From Acinetobacter calcoaceticus (GTDB taxonomy: Bacteria; Pseudomonadota; Gammaproteobacteria; Pseudomonadales; Moraxellaceae): 64,000 nucleotides of DNA. Location: assembly GCF_900520355.1 (NCBI RefSeq), contig NZ_LS999521.1, forward strand, positions 310,001-374,000, in the 5' to 3' direction. The position numbers were made by a program, and so were the translations under genes. Numbering within the stretch: the first letter of the stretch is position 1; every line of letters starts with the position of its first letter. The notes under the pieces were generated by a model. That model saw only the letters and a program-made list of their open reading frames with translations, was not told the DNA's origin and did no database searches. This document shows, in pieces, positions 16,772 to 26,974 of this stretch.

Positions 16772-17103
16772 TGAAAAGCAGTGATGAAATCGCAACCACA
16801 GAAAACAAAGTGGTTAAAAAAGTTGTGGTGTATACAGTATTGGTGGCGCTTGTTTTTATAAGTGCCATGATGGTGGTATTTCAAGTATTTGAATATCGTC
16901 ATGATTATAGAGAGCTTAGCTCTTATATGCGTGAACGTGATGATCTCAATGCTGAATGGGGGCGTTTGCTCATTGAGCAACAAACCTTTGGTGCAACGGC
17001 ACAGATTGGTACGCGTGCTGTAACTCAGCTACGGATGTTTTCTCCACCGGCTGCAGAAACGGTGGTAATTTCTTTACCAATGACCTCAGAGCAAAATAAG
17101 TAA
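16771..17103 (+). CDS. ftsL: cell division protein FtsL
   Basis: This small bitopic division protein of 110 residues has a cytoplasmic tail, one transmembrane helix (about residues 20-40) and a periplasmic leucine-zipper-like coil (YRELSSYMRERDDLNAEWGR). It acts in the FtsQLB complex that activates septal peptidoglycan synthesis by FtsWI. Sequence identity across the family is low, so position between rsmH and ftsI and the topology are the main evidence. Confidence 0.9.
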   Translation: MKSSDEIATTENKVVKKVVVYTVLVALVFISAMMVVFQVFEYRHDYRELSSYMRERDDLNAEWGRLLIEQQTFGATAQIGTRAVTQLRMFSPPAAETVVISLPMTSEQNK

Positions 17104-17114
17104 GGCCTTGCTGT

Positions 17115-18947
17115 ATGGTAGATAAGCGAACAAAACAAACACGGAAAAAACAGCAGTCTATTTCGGAAAAACCAACTCTTGCCTTTGATATGTGGCGGTT
17201 TTATCTGCTCTGGGCAGTAGTACTACTCTGTTTTGTTGTATTAATTGCGCGTGCATTTTATGTACAAATAATTAATAAGGATTTTTTACAAAACAAGGCC
17301 AATGCCAATATTTTGCGTACTGAGCGTGTGGAAGCGATGCGTGGCGTGATTAGTGATCGCCATGGCGTACCTTTGGCAATTAGTACACCGATCATGAAAA
17401 TCGTAATGGATCCACGTGATTATTTCGATACTAAGCATTTATATGACCAAATTACAGCGGAATTAAAGAAAGATCCGAATAATCGTAAATTAAAAAGACA
17501 ATTACCAGATAAAAACTTGAATCTTGATGAGTTGGCGGATGTGGTTGGTTTAGATCGTGCCGATCTTAAAAAACAGATGAATGCACGACCACGTTCTCGT
17601 TATCTTGTTTTGAAAAAAGAGATCCCACCGCAACAGGCAGACCTCATTACGAAGGGTAACTTCCAAGGGGTCTATGCCGAGAAAACCTATAAGCGTTATT
17701 ACCCTCAGCCGCAGCCAAATGCCCAGATTATTGGTTTAACGAACAGTGAAGGTCAGGGTATCGAAGGCTTAGAAATGCAGCTGAATAAGCAGCTATCGGG
17801 TGTTGATGGTGAACAAAAAATTATTCGTGATAAGCGTGGGAACCGTTTAAAAGTTTCAGAGGTTATTCGCGAGGGTGAACCGGGCGAAAACATCACTTTA
17901 AGTATTGACTCACGTTTGCAGTACATTATGTATCGTGAATTGACAGCTGCTGGTGTTGCAAATAATGCCCGTTCGGCAACCGCAATTGCTGTAGATGTTA
18001 AGACTGGTGAAATTCTGGCAATGACCAGTTGGCCGTCATATAACCCGAATGACAAAAATGGTTTATCTAATAAAGATGCCATGCGTAACCGCGGTGCGAT
18101 TGATATGTTCGAACCGGGTTCAACCATGAAGCCATTTACGGTTTCTGCTGCATTGGAAACTGGACAATATACGCCAAATACTATTGTAAATACTTCTCCA
18201 GGTTCAATGCGTTTAGGTTGGCATACAATTCGTGATACCCACAATTATGGTGCTTTAACTGTAAGTGGCGTAATTATCAAGTCTTCAAACGTGGGTTCTG
18301 CAAAAATTGCATTGTCACTTCCAAAAGAAACACTGCCAAGCTTTTTTAATCGTACCGGTTTTGGTAAACGTTCGGCTGTGAAATTTCCAGGGGAAAGCTC
18401 AGGTTTAGTGCTTCCGGTAAGCAAATTAAACTCTTCCCAAATTGGAACCATGGCTTATGGTTATGGCCTGAATGCGACTATTCTTCAGTTGGCACAGGGC
18501 TATGCAATGCTCGCAAATCATGGCGAGAAAATGCCTTTAAGCCTCCATAAGTTAGATCAGGCACCTAAAGGTGAACAAGTTCTTGCTCCAAAAATTGCTG
18601 ATCAGGTTTTGCTCATGCTAGAGCAGGTGACTATGCCTGGTGGTACTGCAAAACAAGCTAATATTCCGGGTTATCGTGTTGGTGGTAAAACAGGTACGGC
18701 GCATAAACTTCGTGCAGACCGTAAAGGTTATTCAAATAATGAATACCGTGCTTTATTTGCTGGTGTAGCTCCAATTAGTGACCCGCGTTTAGCCGTTATT
18801 GTGGTTGTTGAAAACCCACAAGGCCGTTATTACGGTGGTTTGGTGGCTGCTCCTGTTTTTGCACGTATTATGCAAGAGTCATTGCGTTTAATGAATGTGC
18901 CGCTTGATAAACCCCTTGATACTTCAGTAAACCCTATTCGCAGGTAA
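17115..18947 (+). CDS. ftsI: penicillin-binding protein 3, septal transpeptidase
   Basis: FtsI cross-links septal peptidoglycan. This 610-residue class B PBP has a short cytoplasmic tail, one transmembrane helix (about residues 30-52), a pedestal domain with the RG(V)ISDRHG motif near residues 75-85, and a transpeptidase domain. The active-site motifs are S336-TM-K339, S390-S-N392 and K525-T-G527. The acylated serine is S336. It is a main target of beta-lactams in Acinetobacter. The gene lies 11 bases after ftsL and 3 bases before murE in the dcw transcript. Confidence 0.97.
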   Translation: MVDKRTKQTRKKQQSISEKPTLAFDMWRFYLLWAVVLLCFVVLIARAFYVQIINKDFLQNKANANILRTERVEAMRGVISDRHGVPLAISTPIMKIVMDPRDYFDTKHLYDQITAELKKDPNNRKLKRQLPDKNLNLDELADVVGLDRADLKKQMNARPRSRYLVLKKEIPPQQADLITKGNFQGVYAEKTYKRYYPQPQPNAQIIGLTNSEGQGIEGLEMQLNKQLSGVDGEQKIIRDKRGNRLKVSEVIREGEPGENITLSIDSRLQYIMYRELTAAGVANNARSATAIAVDVKTGEILAMTSWPSYNPNDKNGLSNKDAMRNRGAIDMFEPGSTMKPFTVSAALETGQYTPNTIVNTSPGSMRLGWHTIRDTHNYGALTVSGVIIKSSNVGSAKIALSLPKETLPSFFNRTGFGKRSAVKFPGESSGLVLPVSKLNSSQIGTMAYGYGLNATILQLAQGYAMLANHGEKMPLSLHKLDQAPKGEQVLAPKIADQVLLMLEQVTMPGGTAKQANIPGYRVGGKTGTAHKLRADRKGYSNNEYRALFAGVAPISDPRLAVIVVVENPQGRYYGGLVAAPVFARIMQESLRLMNVPLDKPLDTSVNPIRR

Positions 18948-18950
18948 GCC

Positions 18951-20450
18951 ATGTCTGTTTCTTTTCAAGAAATTAATCCAGTCGAGATTGATGCACAGTG
19001 GTCTAAGCAGTCTTTCCATGGCTTTAGTTTGGACAGCCGTAAGGTTGAGTCAGGCCAAATCTTTATTGCTTTGACCAGTTATAGTCAACCTGAAAAAACG
19101 CGTATATTTGCTGAGTCGGCCCTTGCTAATGGTGCACTTGCTATCATTAGTGAGACTGAATTAGGTGTAGAAAATGAGTGGGTATGTCCTGATGTACGTC
19201 AGCGCATGGGTGAATGGCAAGAACGTTATTTGCAACATATAGATCCTGTTACACCAGCACGTATTGTTGCAGTAACAGGCACAAACGGTAAAACGACGAT
19301 TTCACGTCTAGTTGCTGAATTAATTAGTTCACAACAACAGCACTGTGCTGTGATGGGCACAACAGGTAATGGTATTTTGCCTGACTTAACGCCATCAACG
19401 CATACCACACTTGATGCTTTACAGCTACAAAATGCGTTACATGACTATGCTAAACAAGGTGCAACTTTTGCATCTTTGGAAGCAAGCTCACATGGTTTAG
19501 AGCAGGGCCGTTTAAATGGTTGTGCTATTGAAATTGCTGTTTATAGCAATTTGAGCCGTGATCATCTGGATTATCATGGCACTTTAGAGGCTTATGCTGA
19601 AGCTAAGGCTCTTTTATTCCGTTTTAATTCTTTGAAAGTAGCTGTTATTAATCTGGATGATGAATATGCTGCTCTAATGATCAATGCAGCAAAACAAAAT
19701 CCTGCTCAGCCAAAGATTCTGACCTATTCGCTTACTCAAAATACAGCAGATTATTATATTAGTGACCTAAGTTACAGTTTGGCAGGGGCGACTTTTAATT
19801 TAGTCAGCCAGCAAGGTTCTTTTGCTGTTCAAAGTCCATTATTGGGACATTTTAATGTCGAAAACTTGATTGCAGTACTTATTGCTGCTGAGCAAGCAGG
19901 TTTTGATTTAGAAGCATTGGTCGCTTTTGTCCCTCAATTGATTGGTGCGCCGGGACGGATGCAGGTCATTCGTGATGGTGAACGTTTATTTGTTGTGGAT
20001 TATGCGCATACGCCAGATGCTTTGATTCAGGTACTTAAAACTCTAAAACGTCATGTATCTAATCAACTTTGGGCTGTATTCGGATGTGGTGGGGATCGTG
20101 ACCGTGGTAAACGTCCATTGATGACTCAAGCCGCTTTAGACGGCGCAAATCCGATTATTTTGACTTCGGATAACCCAAGAACCGAAGATCCTGAACAAAT
20201 TTTTGCTGATATGAAGCAAGGAATCGATTTTTCAGGACATCGCATGCAGGAAATTCATGATCGCCGTGAAGCAATTAAGTTTGTTGCACAGCAAGCTCAA
20301 GCTGGTGATATTGTTGTTATTGCTGGTAAAGGTCATGAAAACTATCAAGAAATTAATGGTGTGCGCCACTGGTTTGATGATGTTGTCGAAGTTCAATCAG
20401 CGATTGCTGCGCAACACCATACTGTAGACGCTGCTTACCCTGCACAATAG
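18951..20450 (+). CDS. murE: UDP-MurNAc-Ala-Glu:meso-diaminopimelate ligase
   Basis: MurE adds meso-diaminopimelate to the cytoplasmic UDP-MurNAc-dipeptide with ATP. In the 499-residue protein, the P-loop VAVTGTNGKTT lies near residue 110. The substrate-recognition motif TSDNPRTEDP contains DNPR, which is diagnostic of a meso-DAP rather than a lysine ligase. The Mur catalytic, middle and C-terminal domains are all present. It is tightly packed between ftsI (3 bases) and murF (8 bases). Confidence 0.97.
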   Translation: MSVSFQEINPVEIDAQWSKQSFHGFSLDSRKVESGQIFIALTSYSQPEKTRIFAESALANGALAIISETELGVENEWVCPDVRQRMGEWQERYLQHIDPVTPARIVAVTGTNGKTTISRLVAELISSQQQHCAVMGTTGNGILPDLTPSTHTTLDALQLQNALHDYAKQGATFASLEASSHGLEQGRLNGCAIEIAVYSNLSRDHLDYHGTLEAYAEAKALLFRFNSLKVAVINLDDEYAALMINAAKQNPAQPKILTYSLTQNTADYYISDLSYSLAGATFNLVSQQGSFAVQSPLLGHFNVENLIAVLIAAEQAGFDLEALVAFVPQLIGAPGRMQVIRDGERLFVVDYAHTPDALIQVLKTLKRHVSNQLWAVFGCGGDRDRGKRPLMTQAALDGANPIILTSDNPRTEDPEQIFADMKQGIDFSGHRMQEIHDRREAIKFVAQQAQAGDIVVIAGKGHENYQEINGVRHWFDDVVEVQSAIAAQHHTVDAAYPAQ

Positions 20451-20458
20451 GACAAATT

Positions 20459-21859
20459 ATGCATACTTCAACCACCAGTACCGTGCCTTTGGAACCGTGG
20501 ACAGCTCAGCAATTACAACAGGTAACACAGGGCTACTGGCATAAAGACCAGATCCCTCAAACTGAAATTAAACGTATTTTGACGGATTCGCGTCATGCAG
20601 AAACTGGGGATGTCTTTTTAGCACTCAAAGGTGAGCGTTTTGATGCGCACGACTTTGTAACTCAGGTTGCAGCGAATGGTTGTCAAATCGCAATTGTTGA
20701 ACGACCTCTAGAGGTAGATATTGCACAATTGGTTGTTGCCGACACTCGCTTGGCTCTGGGGCAACTTGGAGCTTATCGTCGTGAGCAAAATTCACAATTA
20801 AAAGTAATTGCTTTAACGGGTAGTAGCGGTAAAACCACAACTAAAGAAATGTTGGGAAGTATCTTATCGCGCTTAGCTCCGACATTAATCACTCGTGGTA
20901 ATTTAAATAATGACCTCGGTGTACCCATGATGTTGCTTGAACTCAGAAAAGAACATCAGTTTGCTGTAATGGAACTCGGTGCAAGTCATCAAGGTGAAAT
21001 TGACTATACTTCTAAGTTGGTTCAGCCGCATGTTGCCGGCATTTTAAATATTGGGACAGCCCATTTGGGTGAATTTGGTGGACGTGAAGGTATTTGCCGC
21101 GCTAAATCAGAAATTTATCGTCATATTTTACCAAATGGCGTTGCAATCGTTCCACAACAAGATGATTTTACGGCTGAAATTCATGAGGCTGCAAAAGCAC
21201 ATCGCATTTCTACATTTGGCGTAGGGGGCGATATTTATGCAACAGATATGGAATTATTGCCTCAATCAACAAATTTTACCCTACATACGCCGCAAGGGAC
21301 GAGTACCGTTAAACTCCCTTTTGCAGGTGAGCATAATGTGCAAAATGCCACTGCGGCTGTAGCCTTTGCTTTGGCGCTTGGTATTGGACTTGAAGATATT
21401 GTCCAAGGCTTAGAGCAAGCTCAGGGTGCTAAAGGTCGTCTTAACTTTATTCGAAAATCTTCTTACTTATTTATTGATGATACTTACAATGCCAATCCGA
21501 ATTCTATGCGTGCTGCTGCACAAGTATTGTTGCAGCAACAAGGCATAAAAGTGATGGTTATGGGTGATATTGGTGAGCTGGGAGATAGCAGCTGGCAAGA
21601 ACACCACGATTTAGGTCGTGATCTTGCCGAGCTTCCTTTAGATCATATTATTGCAGTTGGGCAGTTTGCTTCAGCCGCTCTCGAGGGTGCAGACTCTCAT
21701 TCCAATAAAGTGAAAGCATTTCAGACACAAGCTGAGGCGCTTCCATTTCTAATCAATCTAATCCAAACACATCAACCGCAGTCCATGAGTTTCCTGTTTA
21801 AAGGTTCTCGCTTTACTCATATGGAAACGTTGATGGCTGATTTGATGGAGAAACTTTAA
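20459..21859 (+). CDS. murF: UDP-MurNAc-tripeptide:D-Ala-D-Ala ligase
   Basis: MurF completes the pentapeptide precursor by adding D-alanyl-D-alanine. The 466-residue protein has the ATP-binding VIALTGSSGKTTTKEM motif (about residues 115-130) and the IDDTYNANPNSM motif typical of MurF. The domain order matches the Mur ligase family. The stop codon abuts the mraY ATG, so translation is probably coupled. Confidence 0.96.
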   Translation: MHTSTTSTVPLEPWTAQQLQQVTQGYWHKDQIPQTEIKRILTDSRHAETGDVFLALKGERFDAHDFVTQVAANGCQIAIVERPLEVDIAQLVVADTRLALGQLGAYRREQNSQLKVIALTGSSGKTTTKEMLGSILSRLAPTLITRGNLNNDLGVPMMLLELRKEHQFAVMELGASHQGEIDYTSKLVQPHVAGILNIGTAHLGEFGGREGICRAKSEIYRHILPNGVAIVPQQDDFTAEIHEAAKAHRISTFGVGGDIYATDMELLPQSTNFTLHTPQGTSTVKLPFAGEHNVQNATAAVAFALALGIGLEDIVQGLEQAQGAKGRLNFIRKSSYLFIDDTYNANPNSMRAAAQVLLQQQGIKVMVMGDIGELGDSSWQEHHDLGRDLAELPLDHIIAVGQFASAALEGADSHSNKVKAFQTQAEALPFLINLIQTHQPQSMSFLFKGSRFTHMETLMADLMEKL

Positions 21860-22978
21860 ATGCTGTTATGGTTGTTTGAACAACTTGCGGGCTATCACAG
21901 TTCGTTTCAGGTCGTTCGTTATTTAACATTACGTTCTTTACTCAGTGTATTAACTTCACTGACCATTGGTTTGGTTCTCGGGCCGATCATGATTCGTAAA
22001 TTACAAGCGTTAAAATACGGTCAGGCAGTAAGTTCATTTGCTCCTGAGAATCATGCTAAAAAGATGGGTACACCAACGATGGGTGGGATTTTAATTCTGC
22101 TTTCAATTGGTATTAGTACTTTACTCTGGGCTGATTTATCTAACCCTTATGTCTGGATTGTGCTTGGTGTAATGGTCGTGTTCGGTGCTGTAGGTTGGGC
22201 AGACGACTGGATTAAAATTCGCTATAAAGACAATGCAGGTTTACCTGCACGTAAGAAGTTTTTCTGGACTTCTGTTGCATCCCTTGGTGCTGGTATTGCG
22301 TTATATTTAATTGCAACTCAACAGTCCAATGCAGAACATACTGCAAATATGCTGGATTTATTGATTCCTTTCTTTAAGAATCTTTCAATTCCACTCTCAA
22401 TTGTTCCTTTAGGCTTGGCATTTATTGTATTTACCTATCTGGTGATTAATGGTGCTTCTAACGCAGTTAACTTAACTGATGGTTTAGATGGCTTGGCGAT
22501 CATGCCTGTTGTAATGGTGGCTACGGGCTTAGGTGTATTTGCTTACTTGTCTGGTGACATTCGCTTTGCTAACTATTTACATATTCCATATGTGAAATAT
22601 ACCTCTGAGCTTGTTGTGATCTGCTCTGCCATGATTGGCGCAGGTTTAGCATTTCTTTGGTATAATGCACACCCTGCTCAAATCTTTATGGGTGATGTTG
22701 GCGCTTTAGCTTTAGGCGCGATGCTTGGAACAATTGCTGTCATGGTACGCCAAGAAATCGTATTTGCGATTATGGGTGGTGTGTTTGTAATGGAAGCAGT
22801 ATCTGTTTTCTTGCAAATTGGTTCGCTGCGGATGCGTAATAAACGCGTATTCTTAATGGCACCGCTGCATCATCACTATGAAAAGCAGGGCTGGAAAGAA
22901 ACCCAAGTTGTGATTCGTTTTTGGATTATTACAATTATATTAGTAGTTTTAGGTCTAATGACTTTAAAATTGCGATAG
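21860..22978 (+). CDS. mraY: phospho-MurNAc-pentapeptide transferase
   Basis: MraY transfers phospho-MurNAc-pentapeptide to undecaprenyl phosphate to make lipid I. The 372-residue integral membrane protein has ten predicted helices. Family signatures include KMGTPTMGG, the Asp-rich WADDWIK loop, [13 protein letters not shown] and MAPLHHHYE. It ends this part of the dcw cluster: a strong terminator follows, and murD, ftsW, murG and murC are absent here. Confidence 0.97.
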   Translation: MLLWLFEQLAGYHSSFQVVRYLTLRSLLSVLTSLTIGLVLGPIMIRKLQALKYGQAVSSFAPENHAKKMGTPTMGGILILLSIGISTLLWADLSNPYVWIVLGVMVVFGAVGWADDWIKIRYKDNAGLPARKKFFWTSVASLGAGIALYLIATQQSNAEHTANMLDLLIPFFKNLSIPLSIVPLGLAFIVFTYLVINGASNAVNLTDGLDGLAIMPVVMVATGLGVFAYLSGDIRFANYLHIPYVKYTSELVVICSAMIGAGLAFLWYNAHPAQIFMGDVGALALGAMLGTIAVMVRQEIVFAIMGGVFVMEAVSVFLQIGSLRMRNKRVFLMAPLHHHYEKQGWKETQVVIRFWIITIILVVLGLMTLKLR

Positions 22979-22999
22979 ATCTTATTTTAGTGTCAATAT

Positions 23000-23024
23000 A
23001 AAGCCAGTTCTACTGGCTTTTTTT
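23000..23024 (+). terminator. intrinsic terminator after mraY
   Basis: AAAGCCAGT (23000-23008) and ACTGGCTTT (23012-23020) form a perfect 9-bp stem with a 3-base loop, followed by a T run. Confidence 0.92.
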
Positions 23025-23037
23025 ATTGGAGAGATGA

Positions 23038-23370
23038 ATGACAAAAGTTGCTGGTCTAGACCAATTATCTGTAATTAATCAAAAAGTGGTTGGTGAGGGT
23101 GAGGTGTTACCTCAGGTCGTACTTAAAGATGGAAGTCAGGTACAAACAGGAACTGTCGCTACAATGTTGCATAATATTGAATTATATAATGCAGGGCAAA
23201 GAGGACAGATTGAAGAGGAATTAAAGATCGCAATTCCAACTTTAGTCAAGGTTGGTCTGTTTGATTTATTTCAGGTGGACGAATGGATTAACGGAACAAA
23301 TGCGGGGCGTACATTTGTGGGAATGCAGGCAAAGACTTATTTACAGCAAAAAGAACAAGAGAATAATTAA
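23038..23370 (+). CDS. small conserved-type protein of unknown function
   Basis: I do not recognise this 110-residue cytoplasmic protein. It has no signal peptide or transmembrane helix and no cysteines. It looks like a small soluble alpha/beta fold. A good GGAGAG Shine-Dalgarno lies before ATG 23038, right after the mraY terminator. It is followed by rlmA 3 bases after its stop, so the two genes are probably cotranslated. That pairing hints at no function by itself. Confidence 0.8.
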   Translation: MTKVAGLDQLSVINQKVVGEGEVLPQVVLKDGSQVQTGTVATMLHNIELYNAGQRGQIEEELKIAIPTLVKVGLFDLFQVDEWINGTNAGRTFVGMQAKTYLQQKEQENN

Positions 23371-23372
23371 AA

Positions 23373-24197
23373 GTGACTAAGCAAATTTTAATGTGTCCTG
23401 TGTGTCGTCAGTCTCTGGATTTAAATGAAAAAACTTGGCGATGTGAGCTGGGGCATAGTTATGATGTGGCTAAACAAGGTTATGTCAATTTACATGTTGT
23501 GCAACATAAACATAGTAAAAACCCAGGAGACACGCCAGAGTCAGTCGATGCGAGACGAGCTTTTTTACAAGGTGGTTATTACCAACCCTTACAACATGCT
23601 GTAGTCGCTTTATTAAAAAAACTCGATGTAAAAACTGTACTTGATATTGGGTGTGGTGAAGGCTATTACACAAGTGCCATGCAGCAAGTGGTTGAGCAAT
23701 GTGTTGGTGTTGATATTGCAAAAAATGCGGTGCAGCGTGCAGCAAAGCTCAATGCTGAAGTGACTTGGGTCGTTGGAACTGGTGCGACTTTACCTGTGCT
23801 TGATCAAAGCATGGATGCATGTACCAGTTTGTTTAGCCCAATTCCACAAGCAGAAATTGCGCGTGTTTTAAAAGATGATGGCTATTTAATTGTTGTCACG
23901 CCTGCCTCTGAACATTTATATGCAATGCGTGAAGCTTTATTTGAACAAGTTAATCCTCACACGCCAGAAAAGTTTGTGGAGCAGTTGCAAGATTTGTTTG
24001 AGCTCAAACAAGAGCACATTATTGATGCCCCTTTTGTGCTTGATCAGCAGGCCTTAAAAAATCTAATTGCTATGACGCCTTATGCTTATAAAGCTTCTCC
24101 CGAACGTCGTTTGCAGTTAGAGCAGCAGTCGCAATTAGAATTAATGGCTTCTTTTCAAATTTATGTCTTTCAGAAGCGTAATAAAGAAGCTAGCTAA
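23373..24197 (+). CDS. rlmA: 23S rRNA (guanine745-N1)-methyltransferase
   Basis: RlmA (RrmA) methylates G745 in hairpin 35 of 23S rRNA. The 274-residue protein begins with the zinc-binding MCPVC...WRCELGHSYD module (cysteines near residues 8, 11 and 24 plus His). It continues with the RlmA-specific GYVNLHVVQHKHSKNPGDT stretch and the SAM motif VLDIGCGEGYY (residues about 90-100). The start is a GTG at 23373 directly behind the preceding stop. Confidence 0.93.
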   Translation: MTKQILMCPVCRQSLDLNEKTWRCELGHSYDVAKQGYVNLHVVQHKHSKNPGDTPESVDARRAFLQGGYYQPLQHAVVALLKKLDVKTVLDIGCGEGYYTSAMQQVVEQCVGVDIAKNAVQRAAKLNAEVTWVVGTGATLPVLDQSMDACTSLFSPIPQAEIARVLKDDGYLIVVTPASEHLYAMREALFEQVNPHTPEKFVEQLQDLFELKQEHIIDAPFVLDQQALKNLIAMTPYAYKASPERRLQLEQQSQLELMASFQIYVFQKRNKEAS

Positions 24198-24218
24198 AAG
24201 ACTATTTTTGAAGCGCAA

Positions 24219-24246
24219 AAAAAAGCCATCTAACGATGGCTTTTTT
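24219..24246. terminator. bidirectional terminator between rlmA and ponA
   Basis: AAAAAAGCCATC (24219-24230) and GATGGCTTTTTT (24235-24246) form a 12-bp stem with loop TAAC. It gives a T tract on either strand, serving both convergent genes. Confidence 0.92.
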
Positions 24247-24251
24247 ATTAT

Positions 24252-26813
24252 TTATTCAATCTGATTAATCAGATTTTCTAGTTCATCTTTTTCTCGCTTA
24301 GGCGCGGGTTCCTGCGAAGGTTTCATAGCAGGAGGCGCAGCTTTTGACGGAATAACAATTTCTTCACCAGGTAAATCGGCAAAGTCATTATTATTGTTGA
24401 GCTTCGGTTGCGGTGGTGCTGGACGATATAGCGGACGAGCCAATGGAGGAGCTGCGCGATAGGTTTTCTTATCGCTAACTTCTACTACCGCTTGATTTTT
24501 GTCACGTGAAATAGGTGCTTGAGCATCTTTGTCGAGGCGAACCCAAGCTGATGGTGTACCTTGCAAAGCTTGACCCATAAAGTTAATCCAGATCGGTAAT
24601 GCAGCAATACCACCATACTCACGACGACCTAGTGTCGTCGGTTGGTCAAAGCCGACCCATGTTACAGTAACTAACTTCCCGTTGAAGCCAGCAAACCATG
24701 CATCTTTTGCATCGTTGGTTGTACCTGTTTTGCCGCCTAAGTCATTACGACCAATTTTAAGCGCGGCACGGCCTGTACCGTGTTCAATAACGTCTCGTAA
24801 AATGTTGGCCATATCGTAAGCAGAACTTGATTTTAAAATACGCTGTGCCTGACGATATTCACTGTTCACTTTATCAGTCTGTTTAAGATTAAGTTGCTTA
24901 GCAGCCTTTTCTTTCTGCTCTACATCTTTGTTTGTAACTTCAATCACTTCATCATCTGTTGTCGTAACTTTCTGCTCGTCATCAGTTGTTTCAGGTGCGT
25001 TAATACATGGAATACATGCATATTCTGGCTTAGCTTCATAAATCACTTTACCGTATGCATCTTCAATACGTTGAATAAAGTGCGGTTGAATGCGATAGCC
25101 GCCATTGGCAAAAGTCGAATATCCAGTTGCCATTTGAATTGGCAAGACTTGAGGAGTACCTAAGGCAATGGTGTAGTTACGTGGAATTTGATCTTCTTGT
25201 AAACCAAAATCCATAAATAACTGGCGAGTACGTTCAATCCCGACTGTCTGTAATAGACGTACAGATACGGTATTACGAGATAAATACAAAGCACGGCGTA
25301 ATGGAATCATCCCTAAATAACGACCGTCTGAGTTTCTTGGTGTCCACTTCCCAATCGTGATAGGACTATCATTAACCATACTGTACGGCGTCATACCGCG
25401 TTCTAGTGCTAATGCATAGACAAAAGGTTTAATTGTTGAACCTGGTTGGCGCCAGCCTTGCAAAGCACGGTTAAATTTAGATTGATAGAAATTATAACCA
25501 CCTACAATTGCTTCAATTGAGCCGTCGTTAGGATTGATTGCAATGAGTTGCCCTTGAACTTTTGGAACCTGAACTAAAGACCAAGCGGTTTTTGCTTCAT
25601 TTGGACGTAAGCGAACAATATCTTTAACTTGAACAATTTGAGATGCACGGGAAGGAGCACCACCTACACTATTTGCATTGCGATAGGGACGGGCCCATGA
25701 CATACCGGACCACTGTACAGTAACTGTTGTGCCATCTTGCATTAATGCTTCAAAAGAGCTGCTATTTACCTTGGTGACTTGTGCAGGGTAGGTGTTGGCA
25801 TATGCTCTAAATTCACTTAATGGTTTATCGTGTGCTTCCGCGCCACGCCAGCCATGACGACGGTCATAAGCTTCAAGACCATCTTGCACAGATTTCTCTG
25901 CAATTGCTTGACGTTTAGCATTGATGGTTGTATAGACTTTATAGCCCGAATCAATGGCTTGTTCGCCAAAATGTTTTACGAGCTCTGAACGAACCATTTC
26001 ACCTGCATATGGATGAATATTATTTAAATCCCGATTGGGCATGTTGAGGTTGATCGGTTCAGCTACAGCTTTTTGATATTCTGCTTGAGAGATATAACCC
26101 AGCTGTAACATACGACCTAAAATCCAGTTACGTCTTTCAAGTGCACGCTCAGGATTAACCACAGGGTTGTATTTAGAAGGCGCTTTTGGCAGACCTGCGA
26201 TCATTGCCATTTGAGCAATGCTTAGCTCATTAATACTTTTGTTATAATAAATCTTGGCTGCTGCTGCGATACCATAGGAATTTTTTCCTAGGAAGATTTT
26301 ATTCACATAGAGACTGAGAATTTCTTCTTTTGATAAATTTTGCTCAATTTTTCGAGCTAAAAAGATCTCGGTGATTTTACGTTTTAAAGTTCTTTCTGGG
26401 CTCAAATAATAGTTCTTTGCAACCTGCATGGTAATGGTTGAGCCACCAGTTTGCACATCAGAACCCGTCACACTTTCACTTAAAGCACGCCCTAAACCCT
26501 TAAAACTGATCCCGCTATGTTCAAAGAAAGATGAGTCTTCTGCTGCTAAAAATGCATGAATAAAAGCAGGAGGGATTTGTTTGTATTCAACTGGAATAGA
26601 AAGCTTACCACCATACTCAGCAATCAGTTGATTATCTGATGTGTAGACCTGTAGTGGTTTTAAAAGCGGAGCTTTTTTTAGTGAACTCATTTCTGGGAGC
26701 GATGGGGCAATATAGAGATACATGCCATAAAAGCCCATCGGAAGTGAGACTAAGATAATAATAATGATCAAAAAAATTGGACGCACGAAGCCCAAACTGG
26801 ATAGCTTTTTCAT
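24252..26813 (-). CDS. ponA: bifunctional penicillin-binding protein 1a
   Basis: PBP1a polymerises and cross-links peptidoglycan from the outer face of the inner membrane. The 853-residue class A PBP has a signal anchor (about residues 12-34). It has a GT51 glycosyltransferase domain with catalytic E92 in AAEDSSFFEHSG, and a transpeptidase domain with S459 in RQPGSTIKPF, SRN (SRNTVSV) and KTG (GGKTGTTND). The Pro-rich C-terminal tail is typical. It is divergent from the pilM operon, an arrangement also seen in Pseudomonas. The alternative name is mrcA. Confidence 0.96.
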   Translation of the reverse strand: MKKLSSLGFVRPIFLIIIIILVSLPMGFYGMYLYIAPSLPEMSSLKKAPLLKPLQVYTSDNQLIAEYGGKLSIPVEYKQIPPAFIHAFLAAEDSSFFEHSGISFKGLGRALSESVTGSDVQTGGSTITMQVAKNYYLSPERTLKRKITEIFLARKIEQNLSKEEILSLYVNKIFLGKNSYGIAAAAKIYYNKSINELSIAQMAMIAGLPKAPSKYNPVVNPERALERRNWILGRMLQLGYISQAEYQKAVAEPINLNMPNRDLNNIHPYAGEMVRSELVKHFGEQAIDSGYKVYTTINAKRQAIAEKSVQDGLEAYDRRHGWRGAEAHDKPLSEFRAYANTYPAQVTKVNSSSFEALMQDGTTVTVQWSGMSWARPYRNANSVGGAPSRASQIVQVKDIVRLRPNEAKTAWSLVQVPKVQGQLIAINPNDGSIEAIVGGYNFYQSKFNRALQGWRQPGSTIKPFVYALALERGMTPYSMVNDSPITIGKWTPRNSDGRYLGMIPLRRALYLSRNTVSVRLLQTVGIERTRQLFMDFGLQEDQIPRNYTIALGTPQVLPIQMATGYSTFANGGYRIQPHFIQRIEDAYGKVIYEAKPEYACIPCINAPETTDDEQKVTTTDDEVIEVTNKDVEQKEKAAKQLNLKQTDKVNSEYRQAQRILKSSSAYDMANILRDVIEHGTGRAALKIGRNDLGGKTGTTNDAKDAWFAGFNGKLVTVTWVGFDQPTTLGRREYGGIAALPIWINFMGQALQGTPSAWVRLDKDAQAPISRDKNQAVVEVSDKKTYRAAPPLARPLYRPAPPQPKLNNNNDFADLPGEEIVIPSKAAPPAMKPSQEPAPKREKDELENLINQIE

Positions 26814-26868
26814 GATAAGTAAGCTTTAATAAGATCGAATACAAACTAATTATGGTCAGTATAGCCTT

Positions 26869-26897
26869 TAGACATGCGGATTGTTAGATGAGATATT
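26869..26897 (+). promoter_or_regulatory. probable promoter of the pilMNOPQ operon
   Basis: TAGACA (26869-26874), a 17-bp spacer and GATATT (26892-26897) lie about 75 bases before the pilM GTG in the ponA-pilM divergent region. The fit is 5/6 and 4/6 to the sigma-70 hexamers. Confidence 0.5.
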
Positions 26898-26974
26898 GTA
26901 TCCGTGTAAAAATAAAGACCTAGATTATTGGTTTGTAATTTTTTTTGGGGATAAAAAAATAATAGGACAATAGT

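Noticed and set aside
17753..18244. 163-residue antisense open frame in ftsI
   Set aside because: Its length is explained by the conserved transpeptidase coding sequence opposite; there are no start signals.
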